A DNA stretch of 64,000 nucleotides, taken from assembly GCF_001902145.1 (NCBI RefSeq), contig NZ_MRST01000024.1, positions 186,001 to 250,000 on the forward strand, written 5' to 3'. Positions 52,721 to 60,671 of the stretch are shown one piece after another. This DNA is from Pseudomonas fluorescens (lineage in GTDB: Bacteria; Pseudomonadota; Gammaproteobacteria; Pseudomonadales; Pseudomonadaceae). The notes under the pieces were generated by a model. The model was not told the origin of the DNA. It made no database searches and was given only the letters and a program-made list of their open reading frames with translations. The translations under genes were made by a program, and so were the position numbers. Every line of letters starts with the position of its first letter. Position 1 is the first letter of the stretch.

Positions 52721-54247
52721 TCAGACCAGGATCGAGGTCCCGGTCATTTCCTTCGGCTGCTCGAGCCCCATCAGTTTCAGCATGGTCGGTGCCACGTCCG
52801 CCAGCACGCCACCGTCACGTACCTTCAGGTCGCGCTTGCCGACATAGATGAACGGCACCGGTTCGGTGGTGTGAGCCGTGTGTGCCTGGCCGGTGGATTC
52901 GTCGGACATCTGTTCGCAGTTGCCGTGGTCAGCAGTGATCAGCGCTTCGCCGCCGACTTTTTCCAGGGCGTCGACAATGCGGCCAACGCACAGGTCCAGG
53001 CATTCAACAGCCTTCACCGCGGCTTCCAGGTTGCCACTATGGCCAACCATGTCGCCGTTGGCGTAGTTGACGACGATCACGTCATAACGCTGGTTATCAA
53101 TGGCGTCGACGATCTTGTCGGTGACTTCCGGTGCGCTCATTTCCGGCTGCAGGTCGTAGGTAGCGACTTTTGGCGACGGGATCAGGATGCGCTCTTCGCC
53201 AGGGAACGGCTCTTCGCGGCCACCGGAGAAGAAGAACGTCACGTGGGCGTATTTCTCGGTCTCGGCGATGCGCAGTTGGGTCTTGCCGTTCTTGGCCAGG
53301 TAGTCGCCCAGCACGTTCTCCAGGCTGCCCGGGGCGAAAGCCGACGGGGCCGGGATGTTGGCGGCATATTGGGTGAGCATGACGAACTCGACCTTCGGCT
53401 GGCGCGCGCGTTCGAAGTCCTTGAAGCCTTCATCGACGAACACATGGCTCAGCTCACGGGCGCGGTCGGCGCGGAAGTTCATGAACACCACGGCGTCGCC
53501 GTCTTCGACCTTCACCGGCTCGCCGATGGTGGTGGCCTTGACGAATTCATCGCTTTCGCCACGGGCGTAGGCGGCTTCCAGGCCTTCCTGGGCTGTGGCC
53601 GCATTGAATTCGGCCTGGCCGTCGACGATCAGGTTGTAGGCCTGGGAGACACGGTCCCAGCGGTTGTCGCGGTCCATGGCGAAGTAACGGCCCACCAGGC
53701 TGGCGATACGGCCCTTGCCCAGGGCGGCGAAGGTGGTATCCAGCAGTTCGATGGAGGATTGCGCGCTTTTAGGCGGCGTGTCGCGGCCGTCGAGGAAGGC
53801 GTGCAGATAGATTTTGTCAGCGCCGCGCTTGAACGCCAGTTCGGCCATGGCGACCAAGTGATCCTGATGGCTGTGTACGCCGCCGTCCGACAACAGGCCC
53901 ATGAAGTGCACGGCCTTGCCGGCGGCAACGGCTTTATCCACCGCGGCGCAGATGGTCGGGTTCTCGAAGAACTCGCCATCGCGGATCGCCTTGGTGACAC
54001 GAGTGAAGTCCTGGTACACCACTCGTCCGGCACCGAGGTTCATGTGGCCGACTTCCGAGTTGCCCATCTGGCCGTCCGGCAGGCCCACGTCCATGCCGGA
54101 GCCTGAGATCAGGCCGTTGGGCACGGTGGCGGTGAGGCGGTCCAGCACGGGCTTGCGCGCCGCGTATACCGCGTTGTCGTGGTGGCTTTCACTGTGTCCG
54201 AAGCCATCGAGAATTATCAGGACCAAAGGTTTAGGCGTGGTAGTCAT
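52721..54247 (-). CDS. gpmI: 2,3-bisphosphoglycerate-independent phosphoglycerate mutase
   Basis: This 508-residue manganese enzyme interconverts 3- and 2-phosphoglycerate. It begins [20 protein letters not shown] with the first metal Asp. The catalytic serine is in [20 protein letters not shown], and other ligands are in [21 protein letters not shown] and [11 protein letters not shown]. The ATG at 54247 was chosen because the upstream extension lacks family similarity. It is divergent from the rhodanese-grxC-secB genes. Confidence 0.96.
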   Translation of the reverse strand: MTTTPKPLVLIILDGFGHSESHHDNAVYAARKPVLDRLTATVPNGLISGSGMDVGLPDGQMGNSEVGHMNLGAGRVVYQDFTRVTKAIRDGEFFENPTICAAVDKAVAAGKAVHFMGLLSDGGVHSHQDHLVAMAELAFKRGADKIYLHAFLDGRDTPPKSAQSSIELLDTTFAALGKGRIASLVGRYFAMDRDNRWDRVSQAYNLIVDGQAEFNAATAQEGLEAAYARGESDEFVKATTIGEPVKVEDGDAVVFMNFRADRARELSHVFVDEGFKDFERARQPKVEFVMLTQYAANIPAPSAFAPGSLENVLGDYLAKNGKTQLRIAETEKYAHVTFFFSGGREEPFPGEERILIPSPKVATYDLQPEMSAPEVTDKIVDAIDNQRYDVIVVNYANGDMVGHSGNLEAAVKAVECLDLCVGRIVDALEKVGGEALITADHGNCEQMSDESTGQAHTAHTTEPVPFIYVGKRDLKVRDGGVLADVAPTMLKLMGLEQPKEMTGTSILV

Positions 54248-54338
54248 AGATCCTCTCGCGGCGCTAATAAAGGAAGACAATTGAAAAGGGAGTGGCAGTT
54301 TAAAGCGAAGTTCCAACCACGTCACCGCTTTACGGGGG

Positions 54339-54366
54339 TTGGCCCCCCCTGGCGGCTGTGTATACT
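54339..54366 (+). promoter_or_regulatory. Sigma70 promoter of rhodanese-grxC-secB
   Basis: TTGGCC (54339-54344) and TATACT (54361-54366) are 16 bases apart, upstream of the rhodanese gene. Confidence 0.45.
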
Positions 54367-54398
54367 TACCGCCATTTTAACGCCCTGGAACCTCCTTG

Positions 54399-54812
54399 AT
54401 GGTTGATCACCTGATTGCATTTGCCACTGCCCACTACCTGCTTGTGGGCGCCTTCGTCATCCTGCTGGCGCTGCTGATCGCTCATGAACTGAGCCGCGGT
54501 GGTCGCAGCCTGAGCACGTCGGAGCTGACCGCGCTGGTCAACAAGGATGAGGCCGTCGTCGTCGATATTCGCCCGGCCAAGGATTATGCCGCCGGCCACA
54601 TCGTTGGCGCCCTGAACATTCCCCAGGACAAGCTGATTGCGCGTCTGGGCGAACTGGAAAAGCACAAGGCCAAGACCATCATCCTGGTCGATGCCCAAGG
54701 CCAGCACTCCGGCACCCACGCCCGGGAGATGCTCAAGACCGGCTTTACCGCCGCCAAGCTGTCGGGTGGTATCAGCAGCTGGCGTGGCGATAACCTGCCG
54801 TTGGTGAAGTGA
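54399..54812 (+). CDS. Membrane-anchored rhodanese-like protein
   Basis: This 137-residue protein has an N-terminal membrane helix (LLVGAFVILLALLIAHEL) followed by a rhodanese domain: ALVNKDEAVVVDIRPAKDYA, GHIVGALNIPQDKL and KLSGGISSWRGDNLPLVK. The active-site loop reads ILVDAQGQHSGTHA and has no cysteine at the usual position, so sulfur transfer is doubtful. It resembles YibN, and the yibN-grxC-secB order is conserved in gammaproteobacteria. The ATG at 54399 follows an in-frame TTG (54396). Confidence 0.9.
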   Translation: MVDHLIAFATAHYLLVGAFVILLALLIAHELSRGGRSLSTSELTALVNKDEAVVVDIRPAKDYAAGHIVGALNIPQDKLIARLGELEKHKAKTIILVDAQGQHSGTHAREMLKTGFTAAKLSGGISSWRGDNLPLVK

Positions 54813-54813
54813 T

Positions 54814-55068
54814 ATGAGCCAGGTTGTCGTGTATTCCAGCGATTGGTGCCCTTACTGCATGCGGGCCAAGGCCTTGCTTGAGAAAAAGGGCGTTGCCTTC
54901 GAAGAGATCAAGGTCGATGGCAAGCCCCAGGTGCGCGCCGAAATGGCCCAGAAGGCTGGCCGCACGTCGGTCCCGCAGATCTGGATCGGCACCCGGCATA
55001 TCGGTGGTTGCGACGACCTGTTCGCTCTGGAGCGCGCCGGTAAACTTGATGCGCTGCTGTCCGCCTGA
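54814..55068 (+). CDS. grxC: Glutaredoxin 3
   Basis: This 84-residue dithiol glutaredoxin has the active site [14 protein letters not shown], the cis-proline loop [17 protein letters not shown], and the glutathione-binding GGCDDL. It reduces disulfides and glutathione mixed disulfides in the cytoplasm. It starts one base after the rhodanese stop and precedes secB by 41 bases. Confidence 0.97.
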   Translation: MSQVVVYSSDWCPYCMRAKALLEKKGVAFEEIKVDGKPQVRAEMAQKAGRTSVPQIWIGTRHIGGCDDLFALERAGKLDALLSA

Positions 55069-55109
55069 CGTCTAAACCCTTAAGAACCCAAGATAAAGAA
55101 GGATCTGCG

Positions 55110-55589
55110 ATGACTGATCAACAGAACACCGAAGCAGCAGAGGCCCAAGGCCCACAGTTCTCGCTGCAGCGCATCTACGTGCGTGACCTGTCGTTCGAAG
55201 CGCCAAAAAGCCCGGCCATCTTCCGTCAGGAATGGACCCCAAGCGTTGCGCTGGACCTGAACACCCGTCAAAAAGCGCTGGAAGGTGACTTCCACGAAGT
55301 CGTGCTGACCCTGTCGGTCACCGTCAAGAATGGCGAAGAAGTCGCTTTCATCGCTGAAGTGCAACAGGCCGGTATCTTCCTGATCCAGGGCCTGGACGAG
55401 GCGTCCATGAGCCACACCCTGGGCGCGTTCTGCCCGAACATCCTGTTCCCGTATGCCCGTGAGACCCTGGACAGCCTGGTCACCCGTGGCTCGTTCCCGG
55501 CCCTGATGCTGGCTCCGGTGAACTTCGATGCCCTGTACGCCCAAGAGCTGCAGCGCATGCAACAAGAAGGCGCGCCGACCGTTCAGTAA
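55110..55589 (+). CDS. secB: Protein-export chaperone SecB
   Basis: This 159-residue chaperone keeps preproteins unfolded and passes them to SecA. Characteristic text: [60 protein letters not shown] and [19 protein letters not shown]. Length and the grxC neighbourhood are typical. Confidence 0.98.
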   Translation: MTDQQNTEAAEAQGPQFSLQRIYVRDLSFEAPKSPAIFRQEWTPSVALDLNTRQKALEGDFHEVVLTLSVTVKNGEEVAFIAEVQQAGIFLIQGLDEASMSHTLGAFCPNILFPYARETLDSLVTRGSFPALMLAPVNFDALYAQELQRMQQEGAPTVQ

Positions 55590-55606
55590 GTCGATGCGGT
55601 AAAAAT

Positions 55607-55694
55607 GTGGGAGGGGGCTTGCCCCCGATAGCGGTGGACCAGTCACATAAGTGATGACTGACACTCCGCCATCGGGGGCAAGCCCCCTCCCACA
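55607..55694. repeat. REP doublet (GGGGGCTTGCCCCC class)
   Basis: An inverted pair of TGTGGGAGGGGGCTTGCCCC units, a class different from the others here, lies between converging secB and trmL. Confidence 0.85.
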
Positions 55695-55707
55695 TTTGTT
55701 TTACGTA

Positions 55708-56163
55708 TTACTTGAAGCCCAGTTGGCGCCAGCCTTCGTAGACGGCGACGGCTACGGTGTTGGACAGGTTCAGGCTGCGGCAGCCTTCACGCATCGGCAA
55801 GCGCAGGCGGTGGCCATCGGGCAATGCGTCAAGCACCTCGGCCGGCAGGCCGCGGCTTTCCGGGCCGAACAGGAAGGCATCGCCCTCGGCAAAGCTGGCA
55901 TCGTGAAACGGGCGCGAACCCTTGGTGGTGAACGCGAACAAGCGCGGATGACCCAGGCTTTCCAGGCAACTGGCCAGGTCGGCGTGACGCTTGAGGGTGG
56001 CATACTCGTGGTAGTCCAGCCCGGCCCGACGCAGGCGCTTGTCGTCCATGTCAAAGCCCAACGGCTCGATCAAATGCAGGTGGCAGCCACTGTTGGCGCA
56101 CAGCCTGATAACGTTGCCGGTATTCGGCGGAATTTCTGGTTGAAAAAGGATGACGTGAAACAT
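55708..56163 (-). CDS. trmL: tRNA (cytidine(34)-2'-O)-methyltransferase
   Basis: This 151-residue SPOUT enzyme methylates the wobble base of leucine tRNAs. It begins MFHVILFQPEIPPNTGNVIR. The knot motifs are LHLIEPLGFDMDDKRLRRAG, AFLFGPESRGLPAEVLDAL and CRSLNLSNTVAVAVYEGWRQ. The start codon at 56163 shares the palindrome CATG with the start codon of the divergent gene at 56162, and its ribosome site lies inside that gene. Confidence 0.95.
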   Translation of the reverse strand: MFHVILFQPEIPPNTGNVIRLCANSGCHLHLIEPLGFDMDDKRLRRAGLDYHEYATLKRHADLASCLESLGHPRLFAFTTKGSRPFHDASFAEGDAFLFGPESRGLPAEVLDALPDGHRLRLPMREGCRSLNLSNTVAVAVYEGWRQLGFK

Positions 56164-56602
56164 GCACGGCTCCGAAGGCAAAGATGCGCTGCATTCTACC
56201 CCTGAAGACGACCCGAGACCGAAGCTATTGCCGAGGGTGTTGGGCTCATTGGCGATTGTCGGCTTGATGATTGGCTTGATGATCGGCCGCTTGACCACCC
56301 CGCAACCGCTGGAGCTGCAGCAGGTAGAACCAGCGACGGATGGTTTGGTGGTGTGGTTCAACAACGAACCCAAGCTGCACGGCGAACATATCGACGGCAC
56401 CGTGGCGCTGCTGTTTGACGCCCAGGGCAAGGCTGCCAACGGGCAGTTCAAGGTCAATCACAAGGACGTGAATTGGCGCATACGCAAGACCGACGCTGGC
56501 TTGCTGCTGAACCTGGTGGCGGCTCGGCCGTTGCGTGGGGAGTGGAGCGGTGCAGAGGTTGATGGCCGCTGGCGGCTGGAGATCCATCTCCAAGAGCAAT
56601 AA
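56162..56602 (+). CDS. Membrane-anchored hypothetical protein
   Basis: A 146-residue protein has a short cytoplasmic head (MHGSEGKDALHSTPEDDPRP), one membrane helix (LGSLAIVGLMIGLMIGRLTT) and a periplasmic part of about 95 residues that looks like a small beta domain (EPATDGLVVWFNNEPKLHGE, DAQGKAANGQFKVNHKDVNW). No family is recognised. Its ATG and the divergent trmL ATG overlap in the same CATG. No internal methionine gives a plausible later start. Confidence 0.75.
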   Translation: MHGSEGKDALHSTPEDDPRPKLLPRVLGSLAIVGLMIGLMIGRLTTPQPLELQQVEPATDGLVVWFNNEPKLHGEHIDGTVALLFDAQGKAANGQFKVNHKDVNWRIRKTDAGLLLNLVAARPLRGEWSGAEVDGRWRLEIHLQEQ

Positions 56603-56720
56603 AAGAGGGAGTTCCCGGCCTGCCTGTACCAGGGCTCCCAAAACGGGGTGAAGCCTAAGGCTTCGGTGTTAAAGAGGGGATTCTCGGCCTGCCTGTACCA
56701 AGGTCCCCGAAACTGGGTAG
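56602..56720 (+). repeat. Two diverged direct repeats
   Basis: Two copies of a 49-50 base unit (56602-56650 and 56671-56720), about 80% identical, share the core CGGCCTGCCTGTACCA and are separated by 20 bases. They follow the stop of the 146-residue protein and precede a strong terminator. Confidence 0.65.
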
Positions 56721-56787
56721 TACTGGGGTTGTTGCAGGGGGCGTGCCAAAACTTGCAATTGCTGCTGGAAAAAAATGCCAAAAAGCG

Positions 56788-56819
56788 CAAAGCCCCGGAA
56801 TACGGGGCTTTGTTTGTTT
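56788..56819 (+). terminator. Intrinsic terminator
   Basis: A perfect 10-base stem CAAAGCCCCG / CGGGGCTTTG with a 5-base loop is followed by TTTGTTT. Confidence 0.88.
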
Positions 56820-56933
56820 CTGCTGCCAAGAAATTTGTAGCGAAAGCGATATGCAGGTTTTCTGGTCTGTGCTCAATGCCGGTTCATCGTGCATTGAAGC
56901 GGTGCACAAACCCGAGCTTTATGAAAATCCAAA

Positions 56934-57023
56934 TGTGGGAGCGGGCTTGCTCGCGAAGGCGGTGGGCCAGCCAATACATCCGGCGACTGACACACTGCAT
57001 TCGCGAGCAAGCCCGCTCCCACA
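56934..57023. repeat. REP doublet
   Basis: An inverted pair of TGTGGGAGCGGGCTTGCTCG units lies downstream of ntrC. Confidence 0.85.
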
Positions 57024-57054
57024 TTGGATCTTCAGTGGGTTTGGGAAAATGTGA

Positions 57055-58491
57055 TCAGGCCTCATCACCCTCATCATCATCCCCACCATCTACCTTCATC
57101 CCCAATTCCTTGATCTTGCGCGTCAGGGTATTGCGCCCCCAACCCAGCAGTACGGCGGCATCGCGACGACGGCCGGCAGTGTGCTTCAGGGCGGTCTCGA
57201 TCATGATCCGCTCGAACGCCGGCACCGCGCTGTCCAGCAGGTTCGACTGGCCGCGTGCCAAGGCCTGGTCCGCCCATTGGCGCAGCGCCTGTTCCCAGTT
57301 GGTCACGGGGGCCGAGTCCTGCGGCAGGCTCAGCAGCTCCGGCGGCAGGTCGCTGATGTGCACTTCGCGCCCGGACGCCATTACGGTGATCCAGCGGCAG
57401 GTATTCTCCAGCTGGCGCACGTTGCCGGGCCACGGCAGGTTCTTGAGGTATTCCTCGGTCTCGCTTTTGAGCAGCTTGGGCTCTACGGCCAGCTCCAGGG
57501 CGGCGCGGCTGAGGAAGTGGCGGGCGAGGGTGGGGATATCTTCGCGACGGTCCGACATGCGCGGGATGTGGATGCGGATCACGTTGAGGCGGTGGAACAA
57601 GTCCTCACGGAATTTACCCGCATGCACCAGGGTTTCCAGGTTCTGGTGGGTGGCCGCGATGATGCGCACATCCACCTTCACCGGCGTATGCCCGCCCACG
57701 CGGTAGAACTCGCCGTCAGCCAGCACGCGCAGCAAGCGAGTCTGGGTATCGGCCGGCATGTCGCCGATTTCATCGAGGAACAGCGTGCCGCCGTCGGCCT
57801 GTTCAAAGCGTCCGCGACGCAGGTTGGCTGCCCCGGTGAACGCGCCTTTTTCATGGCCGAACAGCTCGGACTCCATCAGGTCCTTGGGGATCGCCGCCAT
57901 GTTCAGCGCGATAAACGGCGAGGCCGCCCGTGGGCTGTGGCGGTGCAGGGCATGAGCCACCAGCTCTTTACCGGTCCCCGATTCGCCATTGATCAGTACG
58001 GTGATGTTGGAGTGGCTCAAGCGCCCGATGGCGCGAAACACTTCCTGCATCGCCGGCGCTTCCCCGATGATTTCCGGGGTACGGGTCAGGATCGGCGGCG
58101 CTTCCTGGTTCTGTTGTTCCTGGGCGTGCTGGTTGGCGCGTTTGACCAGCGCCACCGCCTCATCCACATCGAATGGCTTGGGCAGGTACTCAAAGGCGCC
58201 GCCCTGGTAAGACGCGACAGCGCTGTCCAGGTCCGAGTGGGCGGTCATGATGATCACCGGCAAGCGCGGGTGCTGCTCGCGAATGCGCGCCAGCAAGTCC
58301 AGGCCACTGGCCCCAGGCATGCGGATATCGGAAATGATCACGTCCGGTTGCTGACGTGCCAGGCGGCTCATCACCCCATCGGCGCTATCGAAGCTCTGGG
58401 TGGTCATGCCTTCTTGTTGCAAGGCTTTTTCGAGGACCCAGCGGATAGAACGGTCGTCGTCGACGATCCAGACAGTTTCACTACGGCTCAT
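57055..58491 (-). CDS. ntrC: Nitrogen regulation response regulator NtrC
   Basis: This 478-residue sigma54 activator has a receiver domain (VWIVDDDRSIRWVLEKALQQ, the phosphoacceptor in DVIISDIRMPGASG) and a AAA+ domain with Walker A GESGTGKELVAHALH and HEKGAFTGAANLRRGRFEQA. A Fis-like helix-turn-helix closes it (RRRDAAVLLGWGRNTLTRKI). It activates glnA and other nitrogen-scavenging promoters when phosphorylated by NtrB. Its start overlaps the ntrB stop by four bases. Confidence 0.96.
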   Translation of the reverse strand: MSRSETVWIVDDDRSIRWVLEKALQQEGMTTQSFDSADGVMSRLARQQPDVIISDIRMPGASGLDLLARIREQHPRLPVIIMTAHSDLDSAVASYQGGAFEYLPKPFDVDEAVALVKRANQHAQEQQNQEAPPILTRTPEIIGEAPAMQEVFRAIGRLSHSNITVLINGESGTGKELVAHALHRHSPRAASPFIALNMAAIPKDLMESELFGHEKGAFTGAANLRRGRFEQADGGTLFLDEIGDMPADTQTRLLRVLADGEFYRVGGHTPVKVDVRIIAATHQNLETLVHAGKFREDLFHRLNVIRIHIPRMSDRREDIPTLARHFLSRAALELAVEPKLLKSETEEYLKNLPWPGNVRQLENTCRWITVMASGREVHISDLPPELLSLPQDSAPVTNWEQALRQWADQALARGQSNLLDSAVPAFERIMIETALKHTAGRRRDAAVLLGWGRNTLTRKIKELGMKVDGGDDDEGDEA

Positions 58492-59573
58492 GTCGTGGGG
58501 GCTCCTTGTTCCAATGGCAGGAAGATCGAGAACGTGGTGTGGCCGGGGTGGCTCTCACATTCGATCAGGCCCTGATGCTGGCTGATGATGTTCTGGGTAA
58601 TGGCCAGGCCCAGCCCGGTACCGTCCGGGCGGCCGCTGACCATGGGAAAGAAGATGGTTTCCTGCAGCTCTGCAGGAATGCCGGGGCCGTTGTCGATGAT
58701 CTCGACCTTGGTCACCAGGCGATGGCGCACATGGCCAATGGTGAACTGGCGCAGGGCGCGGGTGCGCAGGCTGATGCGGCCCAGGCGCAGCTCGTTCTGG
58801 CTGCTGATGGCCTGCATGGCGTTGCGCACGATGTTGAGCACCGCCTGGATCATCTGCTCGCGGTCGATCAACACATCGGGAATGCTTGGGTCGTAGTCGC
58901 GCACCAAGGTGATGCAGCCTTGGCTTTCGGCCTCGACCAGTTGGCAGACGCGCTCCAGTACCTCATGCACGTTGGTCATCGCCAGGGACGGCAGCTTGTT
59001 GGAGCCGAGCATGCGGTCCACCAGGTTACGCAGGCGGTCGGCTTCTTCGATGATGACGTTGGTGTAGTCCTTGAGGTGCTCGTCCGGCAGCTCGCGGGAC
59101 AACAACTGTGCCGCGCCGCGAATGCCGCCCAGCGGGTTCTTGATCTCATGGGCCAGGCCGCGCACCAGCATCTTGCTGGTTTCCTGCTTGGACAGCTGCG
59201 CTTCCTCCTTGGTGATGCGCAGCAGGCGGTCGCGGGGGTGGACTTCGAGTAGCAGCAGGGTCGCGCCATTGCTCAGGATCGGGGTCACGGCGTAGTCGAC
59301 GGTCAGCGTCTGCCCGGTCAGCGCGGTGAGCATCGCTTCGCGCTTGGTAAATGGATGTGCCTGCTCCACGGCCTGGCGCAACGAGCTCAAGGCTTCGGCC
59401 GACTCGGTGAACAATTCGCTGATGAACTGCCCATGGCTGCGTTGGCCGCTGATCGCCAGGAGCATCTCCGCCGCCGGGTTCATGTACTCAAGGCGCAGGT
59501 CGGCATTGAGCAGGATGGTCGCGGTGGTCAGGTTGTCGAGTAACAAACGGTGCAGTGCATCGCTGATGGTCAT
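58488..59573 (-). CDS. ntrB: Nitrogen regulation sensor kinase NtrB
   Basis: This 361-residue soluble kinase has an N-terminal PAS domain (LLLDNLTTATILLNADLRLE, YMNPAAEMLL). The HisKA box is VRGLAHEIKNPLGGIRGAAQ, and the HATPase shows VLNIVRNAMQAIS, DNGPGIP and GTGLGLAITQNIISQHQG. It phosphorylates NtrC under nitrogen limitation and acts as a phosphatase when bound to PII. An NtrC-type site lies 200 bases upstream, so autoregulation is likely. Confidence 0.95.
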   Translation of the reverse strand: MTISDALHRLLLDNLTTATILLNADLRLEYMNPAAEMLLAISGQRSHGQFISELFTESAEALSSLRQAVEQAHPFTKREAMLTALTGQTLTVDYAVTPILSNGATLLLLEVHPRDRLLRITKEEAQLSKQETSKMLVRGLAHEIKNPLGGIRGAAQLLSRELPDEHLKDYTNVIIEEADRLRNLVDRMLGSNKLPSLAMTNVHEVLERVCQLVEAESQGCITLVRDYDPSIPDVLIDREQMIQAVLNIVRNAMQAISSQNELRLGRISLRTRALRQFTIGHVRHRLVTKVEIIDNGPGIPAELQETIFFPMVSGRPDGTGLGLAITQNIISQHQGLIECESHPGHTTFSIFLPLEQGAPTT

Positions 59574-59772
59574 CGGGACCTCTTTTGGAGCAAGGCGCAG
59601 GCTTGAGGCACACGCTGATACAAGGAAAATGCAAAAACCAAACCAAGGCTCCGAAAAGAAGCGCTAATGCCCTGAAATAAGGGATTCAGGCGCGAAACTG
59701 TGGCGTTCTGCCAGCCTCAACGGGAAGTTTCGAACCAAAATGGGCTGGGCAATTGAGAAGGGTGCAGGTTGT

Positions 59773-59789
59773 CGCACCAATATAGTGCG
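59773..59789. promoter_or_regulatory. NtrC binding site upstream of ntrB
   Basis: CGCACCAATATAGTGCG matches the NtrC dyad TGCACCA-N3-TAGTGCA (GCAC-N7-GTGC) at all inner positions and differs only at the two end bases. It lies 200 bases before ntrB and suggests autogenous control of ntrBC. Confidence 0.65.
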
Positions 59790-59840
59790 ATTTTGTGAAG
59801 GTTGTTCAGCAACTGCAGATTAAAGGCGAATCGCTGTCAG

Positions 59841-59912
59841 TGTGGGAGCTGGCTTGCGTGCGATAGCTGCGGTGCATTCAACACCGTTATCGCAGGCAAG
59901 CCAGCTTCCACA
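59841..59912. repeat. REP doublet
   Basis: An inverted pair starting TGTGGGAGCTGGCTTGCGTG, with more divergence than the others, lies downstream of the chorismate mutase gene. Confidence 0.75.
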
Positions 59913-59936
59913 TTTTTAATTGGATTTGCAGTCCTT

Positions 59937-60473
59937 TCAGCCTTTGTAGATGCAAAGCTCGGCGGTGGCGCGGATCATCGCCAGTTGGCGCAGCGGATCA
60001 TTCAGCGGTTCGTGCACGGCCTCGGCCAGCCATTGGGGGCATTCGGGGTCAGTGCGCAGGGGCGTGAAGTCGGCCAGCTGCTGCAGCAGCTTTTTTTGCA
60101 GCTCGTCCAACTGCGGGCGGATCTGCTGGACCAAGTCCGGGCGCGGGTCGTCGGGAGCTTTGCCCTGGAACTGCCAGTCGGACAGGTGGGTGTATTGCAC
60201 CAGTTTATTGGCTTCGATCTGTGCGGCGAAAAACTGCTCGGCAGCGGCCGGGTCCAGCTTGTAGCTGGGAGCCTGGGCAGTAACGCTGGCGATCACCTCT
60301 TGTTCGCGCTTCTTGTCCTCCACGGGCTTGTGGCTGTCCCACTTGCTCAGCGCCACCTGGTCGGCGATCTCCAGGCGTTCGGCGATGCTGTTGAGCAGGG
60401 GTTCCAGCGTAGGCGGCGCTGCGCTCGCACTGGCACTGATGAACAGCAGGGCAAATACAAGTCGATTTTTCAA
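59937..60473 (-). CDS. Secreted chorismate mutase (AroQ gamma class)
   Basis: A 178-residue protein starts at TTG 60473 behind GAGG and has the signal peptide MKNRLVFALLFISASASA. The mature part follows the gamma-AroQ pattern known from the secreted M. tuberculosis enzyme: SIAERLEIADQVALSKWDSH, PVEDKKREQEV, AEQFFAAQIEANKLVQYTHL and SDWQ. Candidate active-site residues are R33, K44, D53, R56 and Q93. Two cysteines (C145, C174) match the disulfide of the secreted form. Converting chorismate to prephenate in the periplasm has no clear physiological role. It lies between glnA and ntrB. Confidence 0.82.
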   Translation of the reverse strand: MKNRLVFALLFISASASAAPPTLEPLLNSIAERLEIADQVALSKWDSHKPVEDKKREQEVIASVTAQAPSYKLDPAAAEQFFAAQIEANKLVQYTHLSDWQFQGKAPDDPRPDLVQQIRPQLDELQKKLLQQLADFTPLRTDPECPQWLAEAVHEPLNDPLRQLAMIRATAELCIYKG

Positions 60474-60484
60474 GGGCGATCCTC

Positions 60485-60585
60485 TGTAGGAGCGAGCTTG
60501 CTCGCGAAGGTCGCTAACGATAACGCGCCAATGTTGAAAAAAATGCGGTGTCTTTGGGTTTTTCGCGAGCAAGCTCGCTCCTACA
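60485..60585. repeat. REP doublet (TGTAGGAGCGAGC class)
   Basis: An inverted pair of TGTAGGAGCGAGCTTGCTCG units starts 12 bases upstream of the chorismate mutase start codon, unusually close to a ribosome binding site. Confidence 0.85.
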
Positions 60586-60612
60586 GGAAAGGGAGTAAAT
60601 AATCTCAGGCAA

Positions 60613-60641
60613 AAAAAAGACCTCCCGAAGGAGGTCTTTTT
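60613..60641 (-). terminator. Terminator of glnA
   Basis: The hairpin AAAGACCTCC-TTCG-GGAGGTCTTT with long A/T runs on both sides lies 30 bases after the glnA stop. Confidence 0.9.
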
Positions 60642-60671
60642 CATCACGCTACCTCAAGCAGCGCTACCGGA

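Larger units (their letters stand above)
56603..57054. other. Intergenic region with direct repeats, terminator and REP
   Basis: These 452 bases contain the direct repeats, a terminator hairpin at 56788-56819 and a REP doublet at 56934-57023. No protein gene is called. The repeat-terminator stretch may be a long 3' UTR or a small RNA. Confidence 0.5.
59574..59936. other. Intergenic region upstream of ntrB
   Basis: These 363 bases hold the NtrC-like site and a REP doublet. A GG-N10-GC pair near 59701-59716 on the minus strand is too poor a match to call a sigma54 promoter. Confidence 0.5.
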
